Assembly: GCA_963665735.1 (NCBI GenBank)
Contig: OY762444.1
Coordinates: forward strand, 1,116,001 to 1,180,000
Direction of reading: 5' to 3'
Source of the DNA: CATOSK01 sp963665735
Lineage (GTDB): Bacteria > Chloroflexota > Dehalococcoidia > Lucifugimonadales > UBA3495
Length of the DNA stretch: 64,000 nucleotides
Shown: piece by piece, positions 16,717 through 24,717 of the stretch
Numbering within the stretch: position 1 is the stretch's first letter
How the letters are laid out: every line of letters begins with the position of its first letter
The notes under the pieces: generated by a model
What the model saw: only the letters and a program-made list of their open reading frames with translations
The model's database searches: none
Told to the model about the DNA's origin: nothing
Made by a program: the position numbers and the translations under genes

Positions 16717-17346
16717 ATGAGAGTATTTCCCGCCTTTTTGACCCTGGCGCTGGTGGCCGCGGCGATAGCCTGCGGCACAGCCGACGCGCCGGCCGCCACC
16801 GAAACACCGGCTGTCCCCACCACGACGGCCACGGCGATTCCGGCGGTAGTTGCGACCATCGAGCCGCCGGCGGAGGAGGTGGAGCCGCCAACCGAAGAAC
16901 CCTCCCCAACACCGCAAGACGACCCCGGCGGCGTGACGCTGACGCCGGAACCGGTTGCTGCCGAAACCCCCGCAATCACCCCCACGGAGATACCCACAGT
17001 CATTCCCCAGCAGCCGCCCCCGGAGCTGCTGGATAAACTCTGGCCGCTATGGGTGGAGTCGGTGTCGGTGATTCCCACCGGGGAAGGTTTCAGCCTGCGC
17101 GTCGCCACCACATTGCCCAGTTACTGCTACCGGTGGACCGGACATGACCTGGAGGTGGAAGAAGACAAGCTGATGGTTGCAGTGACCTTCGTGAACGACG
17201 CCGAAACCCAGGCGATAGCCTGCGCCCAGGCATTAAAGGAGAATGTCAGCGACATACCCCTGCCCAACGACCTGCAACGGGGCCGCAGCTACGAAGTGGC
17301 GGTGAACGGGCACGTGGTAGCCACCGTCACCGTGCCGGACGAATGA
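16717..17346 (+). CDS. Secreted lipoprotein, Pro/Thr-rich
   Basis: 209 residues. Signal peptide MRVFPAFLTLALVAAAIAC with lipobox AIAC at 16-19, so a lipid-anchored surface protein. Residues 20-105 are a Pro/Thr/Glu linker (TPAVPTTTATAIPAV). The C-terminal 100 residues form a beta-rich domain with two Cys (SYCYRW, IACAQAL). No enzymatic motif seen. Such PT-rich lipoproteins are common in Chloroflexota. Confidence 0.8.
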   Translation: MRVFPAFLTLALVAAAIACGTADAPAATETPAVPTTTATAIPAVVATIEPPAEEVEPPTEEPSPTPQDDPGGVTLTPEPVAAETPAITPTEIPTVIPQQPPPELLDKLWPLWVESVSVIPTGEGFSLRVATTLPSYCYRWTGHDLEVEEDKLMVAVTFVNDAETQAIACAQALKENVSDIPLPNDLQRGRSYEVAVNGHVVATVTVPDE

Positions 17347-17369
17347 GCCTCATTCAAGGAAAAACAGCC

Positions 17370-17795
17370 ATGACCGCGAGCAACGCCCTCCGGGAATCTC
17401 TCCCCCGTCTCCGCCAGGCCGGCGAAATCAGCGTCGGACGCGGCCTGCGGGCCGTCGCCCGGATGATTGAGGAACACCCCGATACCTGGTGCCGGGAAGC
17501 CATCTGGCAGGACCGGGAGGGGAACCACGTCTTCGATGCGGAACAAATACACCGGGGCTGCGCCTTCGGGTTGATCTACCTGGTATGGGAGAAGGACAAC
17601 GCGAAGCTGGGCCAGGCCTGCGAACTGCTGGCCGACGTCGTTCCCCACCGGGACACGGACATGGACGAGTTCGACGTCATCACCGGGTACAACAACCACC
17701 CGGACACGACGCCCACTCTGGTCAGCCGGTGGTTCCTCCGCGCCGCCGCCAGGTCGGAGGGAATCCTTCTTTCCGACCTGCCCCTGGGCCGTTAG
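17370..17795 (+). CDS. DUF6197-like small protein (family A, copy 10) ending inside a tRNA
   Basis: 141 residues from ATG 17370 (AAGGAAAAAC before it); the coupled ATG 17343 is the alternative. Motifs: DTWCREAIWQDREG, RGCAFGLIYLV (CAFG), GYNNHPDTTPTLVSRWFLRAA. Its TAG stop is the GTTAG of the tRNA acceptor arm, so the last 10 bases overlap the tRNA gene. Confidence 0.78.
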   Translation: MTASNALRESLPRLRQAGEISVGRGLRAVARMIEEHPDTWCREAIWQDREGNHVFDAEQIHRGCAFGLIYLVWEKDNAKLGQACELLADVVPHRDTDMDEFDVITGYNNHPDTTPTLVSRWFLRAAARSEGILLSDLPLGR

Positions 17796-17861
17796 CTCAG
17801 CCGGCAGAGCGCCCGACTTTTAATCGGGACGTCGCGGGTTAGAGTCCCGCACGGCCCACCA
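17786..17861 (+). tRNA. tRNA-Lys (UUU)
   Basis: Acceptor GGGCCGT/ACGGCCC, D arm GCTC-AGCCGGCA-GAGC, anticodon arm CCCGA-CTTTTAA-TCGGG with anticodon TTT, T arm GCGGG/CCCGC, and encoded ACCA end. The T loop is TTAGAGT; normally it begins TTC, so the position-56 C is an A. Otherwise intact. CDS 17370 ends in it. tRNA 3' ends are common integration sites; an att partner was not found in the window. Confidence 0.9.
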
Positions 17862-17899
17862 AAACACCCGGAGGGGAAAAACGAAGAACTTCCAGCCAG

Positions 17900-17905
17900 T
17901 ATAAT
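17900..17905 (+). promoter_or_regulatory. -10 box (TATAAT) for the membrane gene at 18015
   Basis: CAGTATAATCG with a 105-base leader before ATG 18015. The leader contains GGTGG-AAGC-CCACC and a GC-rich CCGGCGGGCCGG followed by TTGTTTTTT, which could act as an attenuator. Confidence 0.45.
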
Positions 17906-18014
17906 CGCAGTGGTGGAAGCCCACCGCGTCCCGGCGTGAACGGCCGGTCCGAAGGAATCCTTTGCACGGTTCCGGCGGGCCGGTTGTTTTTTCACGGAAC
18001 CCAGGAGACCCACA

Positions 18015-18410
18015 ATGAAGAACTTCCTCACCAGCGCCGTCATAATCATGGCGCCGGTCGGCATTCTCCTGGCGATCCTGCTGATCTGGTACTCCCACCA
18101 GGCTGAAACCCGTCAGCGCAATGAACCCACCGACCCGGCAACGCAGGCCCAAGCCACCGGCAAGGCGCTGGAAATCATCTACCACATGAGGAGGGACCAA
18201 GGGGCCGACCCCGGCATCGGATGCCAGATGCAGAAGTCCGAATCGGAGAAATGGGACCGGCGGGCCGGAGAACTGGTGGAACGGCTGGAAGAAATCCCAA
18301 CGACCGGCGCGGAGCCCCTTTACCACGAAGACCTGGCCAGGGCCCGGGACCTGCGGGAGGAGATTCACATCCTGAACCGGGAAACCCTGATGATCCACTG
18401 CCGGGAATAG
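18015..18410 (+). CDS. Small membrane-anchored protein
   Basis: 131 residues. One N-terminal membrane helix (AVIIMAPVGILLAILLIWYS, 8-27), then a soluble helical region with three Cys and charged helices. CCAGGAG ribosome site. Its 3' end is duplicated in degenerate form at 21684, on the other side of the ankyrin/HEPN island. Confidence 0.65.
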   Translation: MKNFLTSAVIIMAPVGILLAILLIWYSHQAETRQRNEPTDPATQAQATGKALEIIYHMRRDQGADPGIGCQMQKSESEKWDRRAGELVERLEEIPTTGAEPLYHEDLARARDLREEIHILNRETLMIHCRE

Positions 18411-18442
18411 GGCCGTTCAAAATTCAAACGGGAGACGGGCCA
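18390..18442. repeat. Left copy of imperfect direct repeat flanking the ankyrin/HEPN island
   Basis: ATGATC-CACTGCCGGGAATAG then GGCCG ... ATTCAAACGGGAGA-CGGGCCA. Over 18400-18442 and 21695-21737, 36 of 43 bases match, including 16 in a row (GCCGGGAATAGGGCCG). It contains the end of gene 18015. Confidence 0.7.
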
Positions 18443-18520
18443 CGATGGAATTAGCTAGCGTTACGCTCAAAACAGTTTGGACCACGCAAGCGGGGTTTTT
18501 CGACGAACCGCCCTGTACAA

Positions 18521-19687
18521 CTATCCCGTAGTTATGCCACGGTAAGGAGCGAGCATACTCACCCGGTCTGTCATAGCGGCAAGCCACTGAATTTCGTTCA
18601 GTCGCCGTTGGTCAGACATTATCAGGTTATGACTCCCTCCAGCAGAGGATAAAGCTTGCATGGTCAAGTTTCTCTGATCAACGGTATGACCCGTTCGGGG
18701 CCAATCTCGAGCGTAGTCGAGGGGGGTACGTCCCAAAAAGTCAACTCTGTTGACTTCGGCTCCGTGTAGAAGGAGCAGACGTATCATAACCGGAGAACAC
18801 TGCCTGGCAGCATTATGGAGAGCGTTGCCTCCTCTGATACGTTCCCCCACATTGGGACTTACGCCCTTCTCCAGCAGGTATTCAAGCGTTTCGATCTGCT
18901 GAGATGTCACCGCCACATGTATAACATTAGACTCAAATCTGGAGACAGCATGGATGTTCGCACCACTGTCCACCAGGAATTCAGTAGTTGCGAGGTGCCC
19001 TGCCATGACAGCATAGAAAAGTGGGGGAAATCCTCGATCATCTCGCGCATTGAGATAGGCATCCTCCTGAATCAGCAACCGGGCCCTGCTTAGCTCACCC
19101 CGGTATGCAGCATGGTGCAACGGTGTCTCGATCTCGCGCATCGCCAATTGCACGAGATCATATTGTCCTGCTTCGTGACCGATTTCCAACGGCGTGAGCT
19201 TACGGTCATTCTCGATGAGGTGGTTAGCTCCGTTGCGCAGTAGAGCTAGACCCGCCATCGTGCTACCCGTCCGGATCGCGTCGTGTAGTGCTGTATCCCC
19301 ATCTATGTCCTGTCTGTCAATGTCCGCTCCCCTCTGCAATAAGATAGGTATAACTGAGTCGAGATTCAGGTGGGCTGCGAAATGCAGTGGAGTGGCACCC
19401 GTGGCGTCAGGCAACATCTGCGCGCCTGCTCGAAACAGCACTTCGGTGATTCCAATGCTTCGTAGGCCCCGGTGGAGCGGGGTATCGCCATCCCGACAAC
19501 GTGCGTTGGGGTCAGCACCAGCCTGAAGCAAGACACTAACCGCTTCCGCTTGGCTTGCGTCAGCAGCCAGATGAAGCGGAGTGTCGTAGTCTCGGTCCAC
19601 CACATTAGGATCAGTGCCTTCGGCTAACAGGCGCTTTACTTCCTCGACGTCGCCTCGGACAGCAGCGATGTGAAGAGCGTTGCTCAT
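18521..19687 (-). CDS. Ankyrin-repeat protein
   Basis: 388 residues made almost entirely of about ten ankyrin repeats (D-x-D-G-x-TPLHxAA ... LL-x-x-GADxN). No signal peptide or catalytic domain. A binding scaffold with unknown partner. Lower GC and different codon use from the flanks. It is divergent from the HEPN-motif gene and shares a 780-base spacer with it. Ankyrin proteins occur as adaptors in host interaction and in some defence loci; nothing here decides between these. Confidence 0.9.
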   Translation of the reverse strand: MSNALHIAAVRGDVEEVKRLLAEGTDPNVVDRDYDTPLHLAADASQAEAVSVLLQAGADPNARCRDGDTPLHRGLRSIGITEVLFRAGAQMLPDATGATPLHFAAHLNLDSVIPILLQRGADIDRQDIDGDTALHDAIRTGSTMAGLALLRNGANHLIENDRKLTPLEIGHEAGQYDLVQLAMREIETPLHHAAYRGELSRARLLIQEDAYLNARDDRGFPPLFYAVMAGHLATTEFLVDSGANIHAVSRFESNVIHVAVTSQQIETLEYLLEKGVSPNVGERIRGGNALHNAARQCSPVMIRLLLLHGAEVNRVDFLGRTPLDYARDWPRTGHTVDQRNLTMQALSSAGGSHNLIMSDQRRLNEIQWLAAMTDRVSMLAPYRGITTG

Positions 19688-20468
19688 TTCGGCTCAATCC
19701 TCGACAACCAGGAATCCGACTGTTCAGTCATTGGACTGCTTTCTCACTTTCGGCCATTAGCCGGCCGGGGCGCTCACTATATCATCAAGCGTCAGGACTC
19801 TACGACGTCGCGGGACACGAACATTATACCCATGTAGGTTACAACAGGACCCACACGCATGGAAACAGTGGCATAGGCTAAGGCCACAGAGGGAGGAGCA
19901 ATCGCGTGTCAAAAATCCTCGCAGTTCTGCGAGGGCAAGCGACCGATCGGAATGCTAGGCTGAGAGATCAACTTTTTTGTTCAGTCTTTATTGACTAGAT
20001 TATAGCCGGCAGCCCTTCCAGACTCAACGAAAAGGGTGGGGTTGAAGCCATTCTTTAAGTAGGAAAACAACCCATATTGAGGCGGGTTGGACCTTGACCC
20101 GGGTAATCACCGGGGGGCTGATGCCCACCGACTGCACGCGAAAATCTTGCCCCAGCGACACCGGAAGGCCCACAAACTACACCAGACGGACTGTGATAGC
20201 CTCACTTCGATTCCATGCCATGCGATATTATCCGCGGCAAGTGAATCGCAGTCTCAGGGCTTTGTTTGGAGATTTTCGGAAGGCTTCGCAACGCCCGTAC
20301 CGGGCAGGCCTTGGTACGCTGACGAACTGCGAAAACCCAGAAATTCCAGGCGATTCGCCCCAAAACGAAACCGTCTATGATTTAGTCATTGCACTACTCG
20401 TCCGACGTGGAAAGGTGCAAAATCAGTCCCTCAGCCCGACGCACGACACTAACTTCTGGCAGGTGAAT
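19688..20468. other. Divergent spacer between ankyrin and HEPN genes
   Basis: 780 bases, more A/T-rich than the surroundings. An open frame continues upstream from 20469 to 20094 but lacks the codon bias of the downstream part and has no ribosome site, so I treat it as noncoding. AGTC-TTTATT-GACT (19981-19994) could be an operator or hairpin. No tRNA or insertion sequence seen. Confidence 0.4.
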
Positions 20469-21578
20469 ATGCTGCAGATCAACTCAGAGAAGATGTTCGT
20501 AAACGAAACAGAGGAACGTAATCGGCTGCGCGGTGTTTTGCACACCAACCTTCGGATCTTGGAGTCTGAACCGATTGAGACAGCCATTGGAAGCATCCTG
20601 CCAGTCACTAACTTGCGTGACCCCAAAACTATGGTGTACGAGCTCACCGAGCGTTTTGAGAAGAACCCGCCAGTGGCGGCAAACCTTCATTCCCATGGCG
20701 TTGACCCTTACCTCAAAGAAGCCGCCACCTTAATTTCGTTTGCGTTGAATGTCACGTGCACCCCTGATTACCAGCTGACGCAACGGCTGCTCGGACCAAG
20801 ACCCAATCTGATGGGCGACGCTCAACCGAAAGAGTTGCTTTCGCGGGTCTTCGACGAACAGGTATGGGCCCAAACTGACGAAATCGAGGAGCTGGTCAAG
20901 TTCGCAGCACGTTTGATTGGCCTCGGACGCAAACGCCACTTGGCAACAATTCGTGCGATCAACACGTATGTGACCGGTGTCCACAGAGTCGCTGACGACT
21001 ACGAACTGGCATACACCCTCATGGTGGCGGCCATAGAGTCGCTGGCTCAAAAATTCGACGGTCATCAACCCGAATGGAACGACTACCCAGAAGAAAAGCG
21101 CAACAGGATAGACGACGCTCTAGCTGGGGCAGATCCCTTGACTACCGAGAAGGTCAAGCAGGCCATACTGGACATCGAGCACACTGCACTGGCTCGGCGA
21201 TTTCGCGAATTCACCGTGGATCATTTGCGGCCTGAGTACTACCAACAGGCATCAGACCAAGGATCCACACCGGTCACTGAAGCACTCATCCGTCGAGCCG
21301 TTCAAGAAGCCTACAACATCCGGTCAGGTTACTTACATACCCTGCGAAGGATGCCGAACGAGATCAAAATTCCCGGTCAGCTTGGGAAGATCGCGGCAGT
21401 TGGCCGCAAGACCTACCTGACTTTCGAGGGGCTCAGCCAGATGGTCCGCCACGTAATCACCGAATTCGTGAACCGTGGTCCACAGGTCGAAACGGAAGAT
21501 TACAACTACCACCCTGAGCGGTTCGATCTGGTGCGTGTTCGCCCTGACCACCTCCCAACTGGGAACGCCCCATCATAA
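20469..21578 (+). CDS. HEPN-like protein with R-x4-H motif (candidate RNase)
   Basis: 369 residues from ATG 20469; ATG 20496 is possible, and the frame is open back to 20094. The helical middle has RLIGLGRKRHLATIRAINTY and YELAYTLMVAAIESLAQKF, typical of HEPN-fold abortive-infection proteins. Near the C-terminus, AYNIRSGYLHT gives R285-x4-H290, the HEPN RNase signature. Many such proteins cut RNA during phage infection. Lower GC than neighbours. Fold and activity are inferred. Confidence 0.6.
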   Translation: MLQINSEKMFVNETEERNRLRGVLHTNLRILESEPIETAIGSILPVTNLRDPKTMVYELTERFEKNPPVAANLHSHGVDPYLKEAATLISFALNVTCTPDYQLTQRLLGPRPNLMGDAQPKELLSRVFDEQVWAQTDEIEELVKFAARLIGLGRKRHLATIRAINTYVTGVHRVADDYELAYTLMVAAIESLAQKFDGHQPEWNDYPEEKRNRIDDALAGADPLTTEKVKQAILDIEHTALARRFREFTVDHLRPEYYQQASDQGSTPVTEALIRRAVQEAYNIRSGYLHTLRRMPNEIKIPGQLGKIAAVGRKTYLTFEGLSQMVRHVITEFVNRGPQVETEDYNYHPERFDLVRVRPDHLPTGNAPS

Positions 21579-21683
21579 GCTTCATAAACAGACTGTTATC
21601 ATTTTCGGTTGCGTGCTGGACGAATTTTAGGTTGCGACATTTGCTCCAAGATGGCTGATCCCCTGTAATGAGATTCGTCTACA

Positions 21684-21737
21684 TGATCAACCACGCCGGG
21701 AATAGGGCCGGACCACATTCAAGCGGGAGAAGAGCCA
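21684..21737. repeat. Right copy of imperfect direct repeat flanking the ankyrin/HEPN island
   Basis: ATGATCAACCACGCCGGGAATAG then GGCCG ... ATTCAAGCGGGAGA-AGAGCCA. The next gene starts at its last base. See the left copy at 18390. Confidence 0.7.
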
Positions 21738-22012
21738 TGACTGAATCCCCATCCACACCCCGGGAGGTCGCGGCAACCCTGACCCCCCTCTACTCCTGCG
21801 CTCTCCCGAGCTGCGCCGACGAAGTCACCTTCCCCGCCGACAACCTCTACTGGTTCGACGGGAACGGGGAGTTCCCCGCCGGGTTCTACTGCGAGGGGGA
21901 CTGGGAAGAGATAAAGTTTTCCCTCAGCCGGGGAAGGGAGGACGAAGACGACTACTACTACGGCATCCAGCCGGGAATATCCCTGGAGCGGGCCCTCGAC
22001 GGGAATCCCTGA
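21737..22012 (+). CDS. Small acidic Cys-containing protein
   Basis: 91 residues from ATG 21737 behind CGGGAGAAGAG. Two Cys near the middle (YSCALPSCADEV) and one later (FYCEGDWEE), then a very acidic stretch (GREDEDDYYYG). Possibly metal-binding. No family recognised. High GC resumes here, after the island. Confidence 0.6.
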   Translation: MTESPSTPREVAATLTPLYSCALPSCADEVTFPADNLYWFDGNGEFPAGFYCEGDWEEIKFSLSRGREDEDDYYYGIQPGISLERALDGNP

Positions 22013-22093
22013 AACGGCTCCGGATGACCTCATGACAACAGACCATCAAGTTTGTTGCGGGGTATTATCAGAACTAACCTGAGTGGCAGAAAC

Positions 22094-22120
22094 GTGCTAG
22101 ATCTAGCACTTTTATTTTTT
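22094..22120 (+). terminator. Rho-independent terminator
   Basis: Perfect palindrome GTGCTA-GATC-TAGCAC (22094-22109) followed by TTTTATTTTTT. A longer pairing TGGCAGAAA/TTTTTTGCCA encloses it, so it may work in both directions. Confidence 0.75.
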
Positions 22121-22249
22121 GCCAGGCACGGCGATTACGAAAGTCTTTGGTCAGAACCGTGGTATCGTAACGGTTGCCCGTAAATCACACATCGAAACGT
22201 AATTCTGAAACTTGAGCCTTTCTTGGCAATGTAAAATTCTCAAAAGTCC

Positions 22250-22276
22250 ATTATTCGTTATTCCGTTATTCTACGT
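22250..22276. repeat. TTATTC/GTTATTC iterons (small cluster)
   Basis: ATTATTCGTTATTCCGTT followed by ATTCTACGTG: three TTATTC units at 7- to 8-base spacing. The same words fill the 44.0-44.4 kb spacer, which ends in a near-identical CGTTATTCTAGGTG. Confidence 0.65.
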
Positions 22277-22336
22277 GTCTTTTACAAAGGTTTCTGGTGG
22301 GAAACAACCGGCTATCCTTTCTCCTTTCCCACAGCG

Positions 22337-22376
22337 GGGCGGCGGCGCCCTGTTGGGCGGTGTTTCGCCGCCGCCC
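22337..22376 (+). promoter_or_regulatory. GC hairpin leader element upstream of RNase HI
   Basis: Perfect 11-bp stem GGGCGGCGGCG/CGCCGCCGCCC with inner CCC-TGTT-GGG. A second hairpin CCGGGA...TCCCGG follows, then AAAAGGAGAA and the GTG at 22415. Nearly the same hairpin recurs at 60068. Confidence 0.6.
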
Positions 22377-22414
22377 CCGGGAAGAAAAACTCCCGGCGGA
22401 AAAAGGAGAACGTC

Positions 22415-23320
22415 GTGGAAAAGACAGTAACCATCCACACCGACGGCAGCTGCCGGGGCAACCCCGGCTGGGGCGGGTTCGCCGCCACCATCGAGTCCCC
22501 CGGCCAACCCTCCCTGGCCGTCACCGGAAACCAGCGGGAAACCACCAACAACGCGATGGAACTCCGGGCCGTCCTTGAGGCGCTGCAGGAGGCCCATCGC
22601 CGCTCCCAGACGGAAATCTCCCTGGCCGGATGTGAAATCCGGGTCGTCTCCGACTCCGAGTACGTGGTCCGGCCGTTCAAAGAAGGCCTGCTCAAGAAGT
22701 GGGTCGCCAACGGCTGGCGTACCTCCGGCAAGAAGCCCGTCGCCAACCGCCAATTCTGGAAGGCCCTGCTGACCATCGTCGAAATCATCCAACTGGCCCA
22801 CCGCGCCGACATAACTTGGGAGCACGTCCCCGGCCACGCCGGACATCCCGGCAACGAGGAATGCGACCGGCTGGCCCGGGGCGGCAGCGACCCCGTGGTG
22901 GGAGGCCGGCAGCTGGTCCTCCGGGACACCTGGCAGGCCCACGACTGCGGACAAAGCTACACCCTGCATCACTGGGGAGAACCCCTTGCGGAACCGGAAC
23001 CGGTGGAGGATGAGCCCGCATTGAGCGACTACGACCGGGGATACGCCGACGGCTACGCCGCAGCCCTGGCCGCCATGGCCCTGGAACAGGCTCACGGCAA
23101 CCCCGGCGAGTTCGTCACCAACGTGAACAACGGCGCCGCCATTCCCATGAAAGAAGTGATGACGCTGTTTCACATGGAAGGGGACAAATGCGAGGCCTAC
23201 GACGCCGGGCAGAACTGGCTGGGAAGCATCAGCCGGGAGGACTGCCAGCGCGTCACCCAAGACCCCCGGTGGGAACATCCCCACCGGCACGGCGCGGAAC
23301 TGCCGGCGGTTCCCTTTTAA
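22415..23320 (+). CDS. rnhA: Ribonuclease HI with C-terminal extension
   Basis: 301 residues from GTG 22415 (AAAAGGAGAA). The first 155 residues are RNase HI, which cuts RNA in RNA-DNA hybrids. Catalytic set D10 (HTDGSCRGNPGWGG), E49 (TTNNAMELRA), D80 (VVSDSEYV) and D151 (GNEECDRLA), with His in GHAGHPGNEE. The usual protein ends near 155; the extra 145 residues contain an acidic linker, YDRGYADGYAAALAAMALEQ and a compact end domain of unknown role. It may attach the nuclease to a replication or defence complex. Confidence 0.92.
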   Translation: MEKTVTIHTDGSCRGNPGWGGFAATIESPGQPSLAVTGNQRETTNNAMELRAVLEALQEAHRRSQTEISLAGCEIRVVSDSEYVVRPFKEGLLKKWVANGWRTSGKKPVANRQFWKALLTIVEIIQLAHRADITWEHVPGHAGHPGNEECDRLARGGSDPVVGGRQLVLRDTWQAHDCGQSYTLHHWGEPLAEPEPVEDEPALSDYDRGYADGYAAALAAMALEQAHGNPGEFVTNVNNGAAIPMKEVMTLFHMEGDKCEAYDAGQNWLGSISREDCQRVTQDPRWEHPHRHGAELPAVPF

Positions 23321-23362
23321 ATGGGGCTCCGACCCCGGATTGAAAGGGGCTCCGACCCCACC
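23321..23362. repeat. Tandem GGGGCTCCGACCCC / GATTGAAAGGGG element
   Basis: Two copies in a row directly after the RNase HI stop: GGGGCTCCGACCCC, GGATTGAAA, GGGGCTCCGACCCC. GGGG/CCCC can pair around a 6-base loop. Relatives lie at 23972, 46143, 48246, 52796, 53932 and 60688, all just after genes. Confidence 0.7.
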
Positions 23363-23408
23363 CCGCCGGTGGATGGTGGAAAGTCCCAATCAGCCGGGCT
23401 ACCCGCCG

Positions 23409-23864
23409 CTAAAAGCCGCCGGCGACGGTCTTCAGGGCATCTATCTCCACCACGTCGCAGTAGACCTTGTCGTTGTTGTCCACCTTGGCCAGCACCCCCT
23501 TCATTATCACCGCCTGGGTGGAGTAGGGGCGCAGGGTTATCTTCTTCCCGGACTCCAGGGAACCCACGGTGGTGTGGGCGTTGGGCGGAGGCGTCGCCAG
23601 GCCGGGCTTGGTCGCCGTTCCCGCATCGTAGCAGACGGCGCTGATCCCCAGGTAGCGGAAGGTGTCCTTGGTGCGGTTCTTCAGCGTAATCACGAAGGGC
23701 GCGTTGTCCGACCGCCGCTCGATCTTGACCACCTGCACCCGCACGTCGTCCGAGTAGTGGTCCGCGGTGTAGTTGACCGGGTCGCAGGCCAGGAAACCCA
23801 GCGCCAGGACCGGCAAGGGCAGAAGAATCCAGCGCCGGGAAAGGAATCCACGCAGGAAATTCAC
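23409..23864 (-). CDS. Secreted lipoprotein
   Basis: 151 residues. Signal sequence RRWILLPLPVLALGFLAC with lipobox at Cys27. The rest is one beta-sandwich-like domain (VQVVKIERRSDNAPFVITLKN, SGKKITLRPYSTQAVIM), similar in style to DUF4352-like or FxLYD proteins. Isolated minus-strand gene. Function unknown. Confidence 0.78.
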   Translation of the reverse strand: MNFLRGFLSRRWILLPLPVLALGFLACDPVNYTADHYSDDVRVQVVKIERRSDNAPFVITLKNRTKDTFRYLGISAVCYDAGTATKPGLATPPPNAHTTVGSLESGKKITLRPYSTQAVIMKGVLAKVDNNDKVYCDVVEIDALKTVAGGF

Positions 23865-24041
23865 GAAACACCCCCCAAGGGAAAAGAATCCGGGCAGTTC
23901 ATGGGCGATTCTAAGCCGGGACAGCCCGCCGGCTTATTTGCGTAAAGGCCCCAAACGGACTGCAAGGGGTCCCGACCCCGCCACCGGACACCGACCGCTG
24001 GCCGATAAATCAAAAACCTGCGGAAAGGAGCGTCACGGAAA

Positions 24042-24200
24042 ATGACGACCATGACCACGGAAAAAACCACAACCGAATACTCCACCGGACACACGGAATC
24101 CCGGATCCCCGGCAACAGCGCCCCGGGCATCTTCCGGTTCAGCCGTCTGGTCGCGGAGGGAACTTCTTCCCAACCGGATACGGGAGGCGACGCGCCATGA
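24042..24200 (+). CDS. Short Thr-rich protein
   Basis: 52 residues beginning MTTMTTEKTTTEYSTGHTES, AAAGGAGCGTCACGG in front, and ATGA overlap with the next gene. Low-complexity start and no recognised family. Support is the ribosome site and coupling. Confidence 0.45.
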   Translation: MTTMTTEKTTTEYSTGHTESRIPGNSAPGIFRFSRLVAEGTSSQPDTGGDAP

Positions 24201-24631
24201 GCGGCAGGAAGAAGAACAAGAACAACCGCAACAACCGGAGGCGGAACGGAACAGTCGCCGGGGGCCAGGAGCCGGTGGTCAGTGGACGGGAAATACCGCC
24301 CACGGAGAAAGACCGGGAATCCCGGCAAGTCACCGGCATCAGGCCACCGGAAACCCGACACCAGCCCCAGGCAGCCGGCAGCCGGACAACGGCTCCCGAA
24401 CACCGGTCACCGGAAGCCATCCGTCGGAACGCCGGCAACCGGACGCCGTCCAGCGCCCACTACCCCCGCTCCGAGTACCACTGCGACCGGTGCGGCACCA
24501 CCGTCCGGGTGAGGAACATCCGACCCCGGGTGACCGTCATGGGCGTAACCGTGGGCCAGCCCCCGGAACGGCTGAAGCACTGCCCCCGCTGCGACGCCCC
24601 CGCGTCCCCGGCGCTGGTGGACGCATCCTGA
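24197..24631 (+). CDS. Zinc-ribbon protein with basic disordered N-terminus
   Basis: 144 residues. First 90 are Asn/Arg/Pro-rich and disordered (RKKNKNNRNNRRRN). The end carries two CxxC knuckles, CDRCG and CPRCDAP, spaced as in a zinc ribbon. The DNA of the disordered part is built from degenerate CCGGnAA words like those at 43.0-43.5 kb, so this linker may have grown by repeat slippage. Confidence 0.62.
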   Translation: MSGRKKNKNNRNNRRRNGTVAGGQEPVVSGREIPPTEKDRESRQVTGIRPPETRHQPQAAGSRTTAPEHRSPEAIRRNAGNRTPSSAHYPRSEYHCDRCGTTVRVRNIRPRVTVMGVTVGQPPERLKHCPRCDAPASPALVDAS

Positions 24632-24648
24632 ACCCGGGAGAAGGAAAG

Positions 24649-24717
24649 ATGGAACAGGAATCCGGCTGCGCCGCCCCGACGTTCCTGTCCGTCAGGACGG
24701 TGATCCCATGGCGATAA
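24649..24717 (+). CDS. 22-residue leader ORF upstream of the peptidase-like gene
   Basis: ATG 24649 has a strong GGGAGAAGGAAAG, while the next gene (ATG 24708) has none of its own. The short frame ends at TAA 24715, overlapping that ATG region, so the downstream gene is probably translated by re-initiation. The peptide MEQESGCAAPTFLSVRTVIP is not conserved as far as I can see. Confidence 0.4.
   Translation: MEQESGCAAPTFLSVRTVIPWR

Noticed and set aside
17786..17861. tRNA-Lys as attachment site of an integrated element
   Set aside because: I found no second copy of its 3' end in the window and no integrase gene, so no att pair can be claimed.
20094..20468. 125-residue upstream extension of the HEPN-like gene
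   Set aside because: No ribosome site, odd composition and loss of coding bias; the start at 20469 is more likely, though the extension cannot be excluded.
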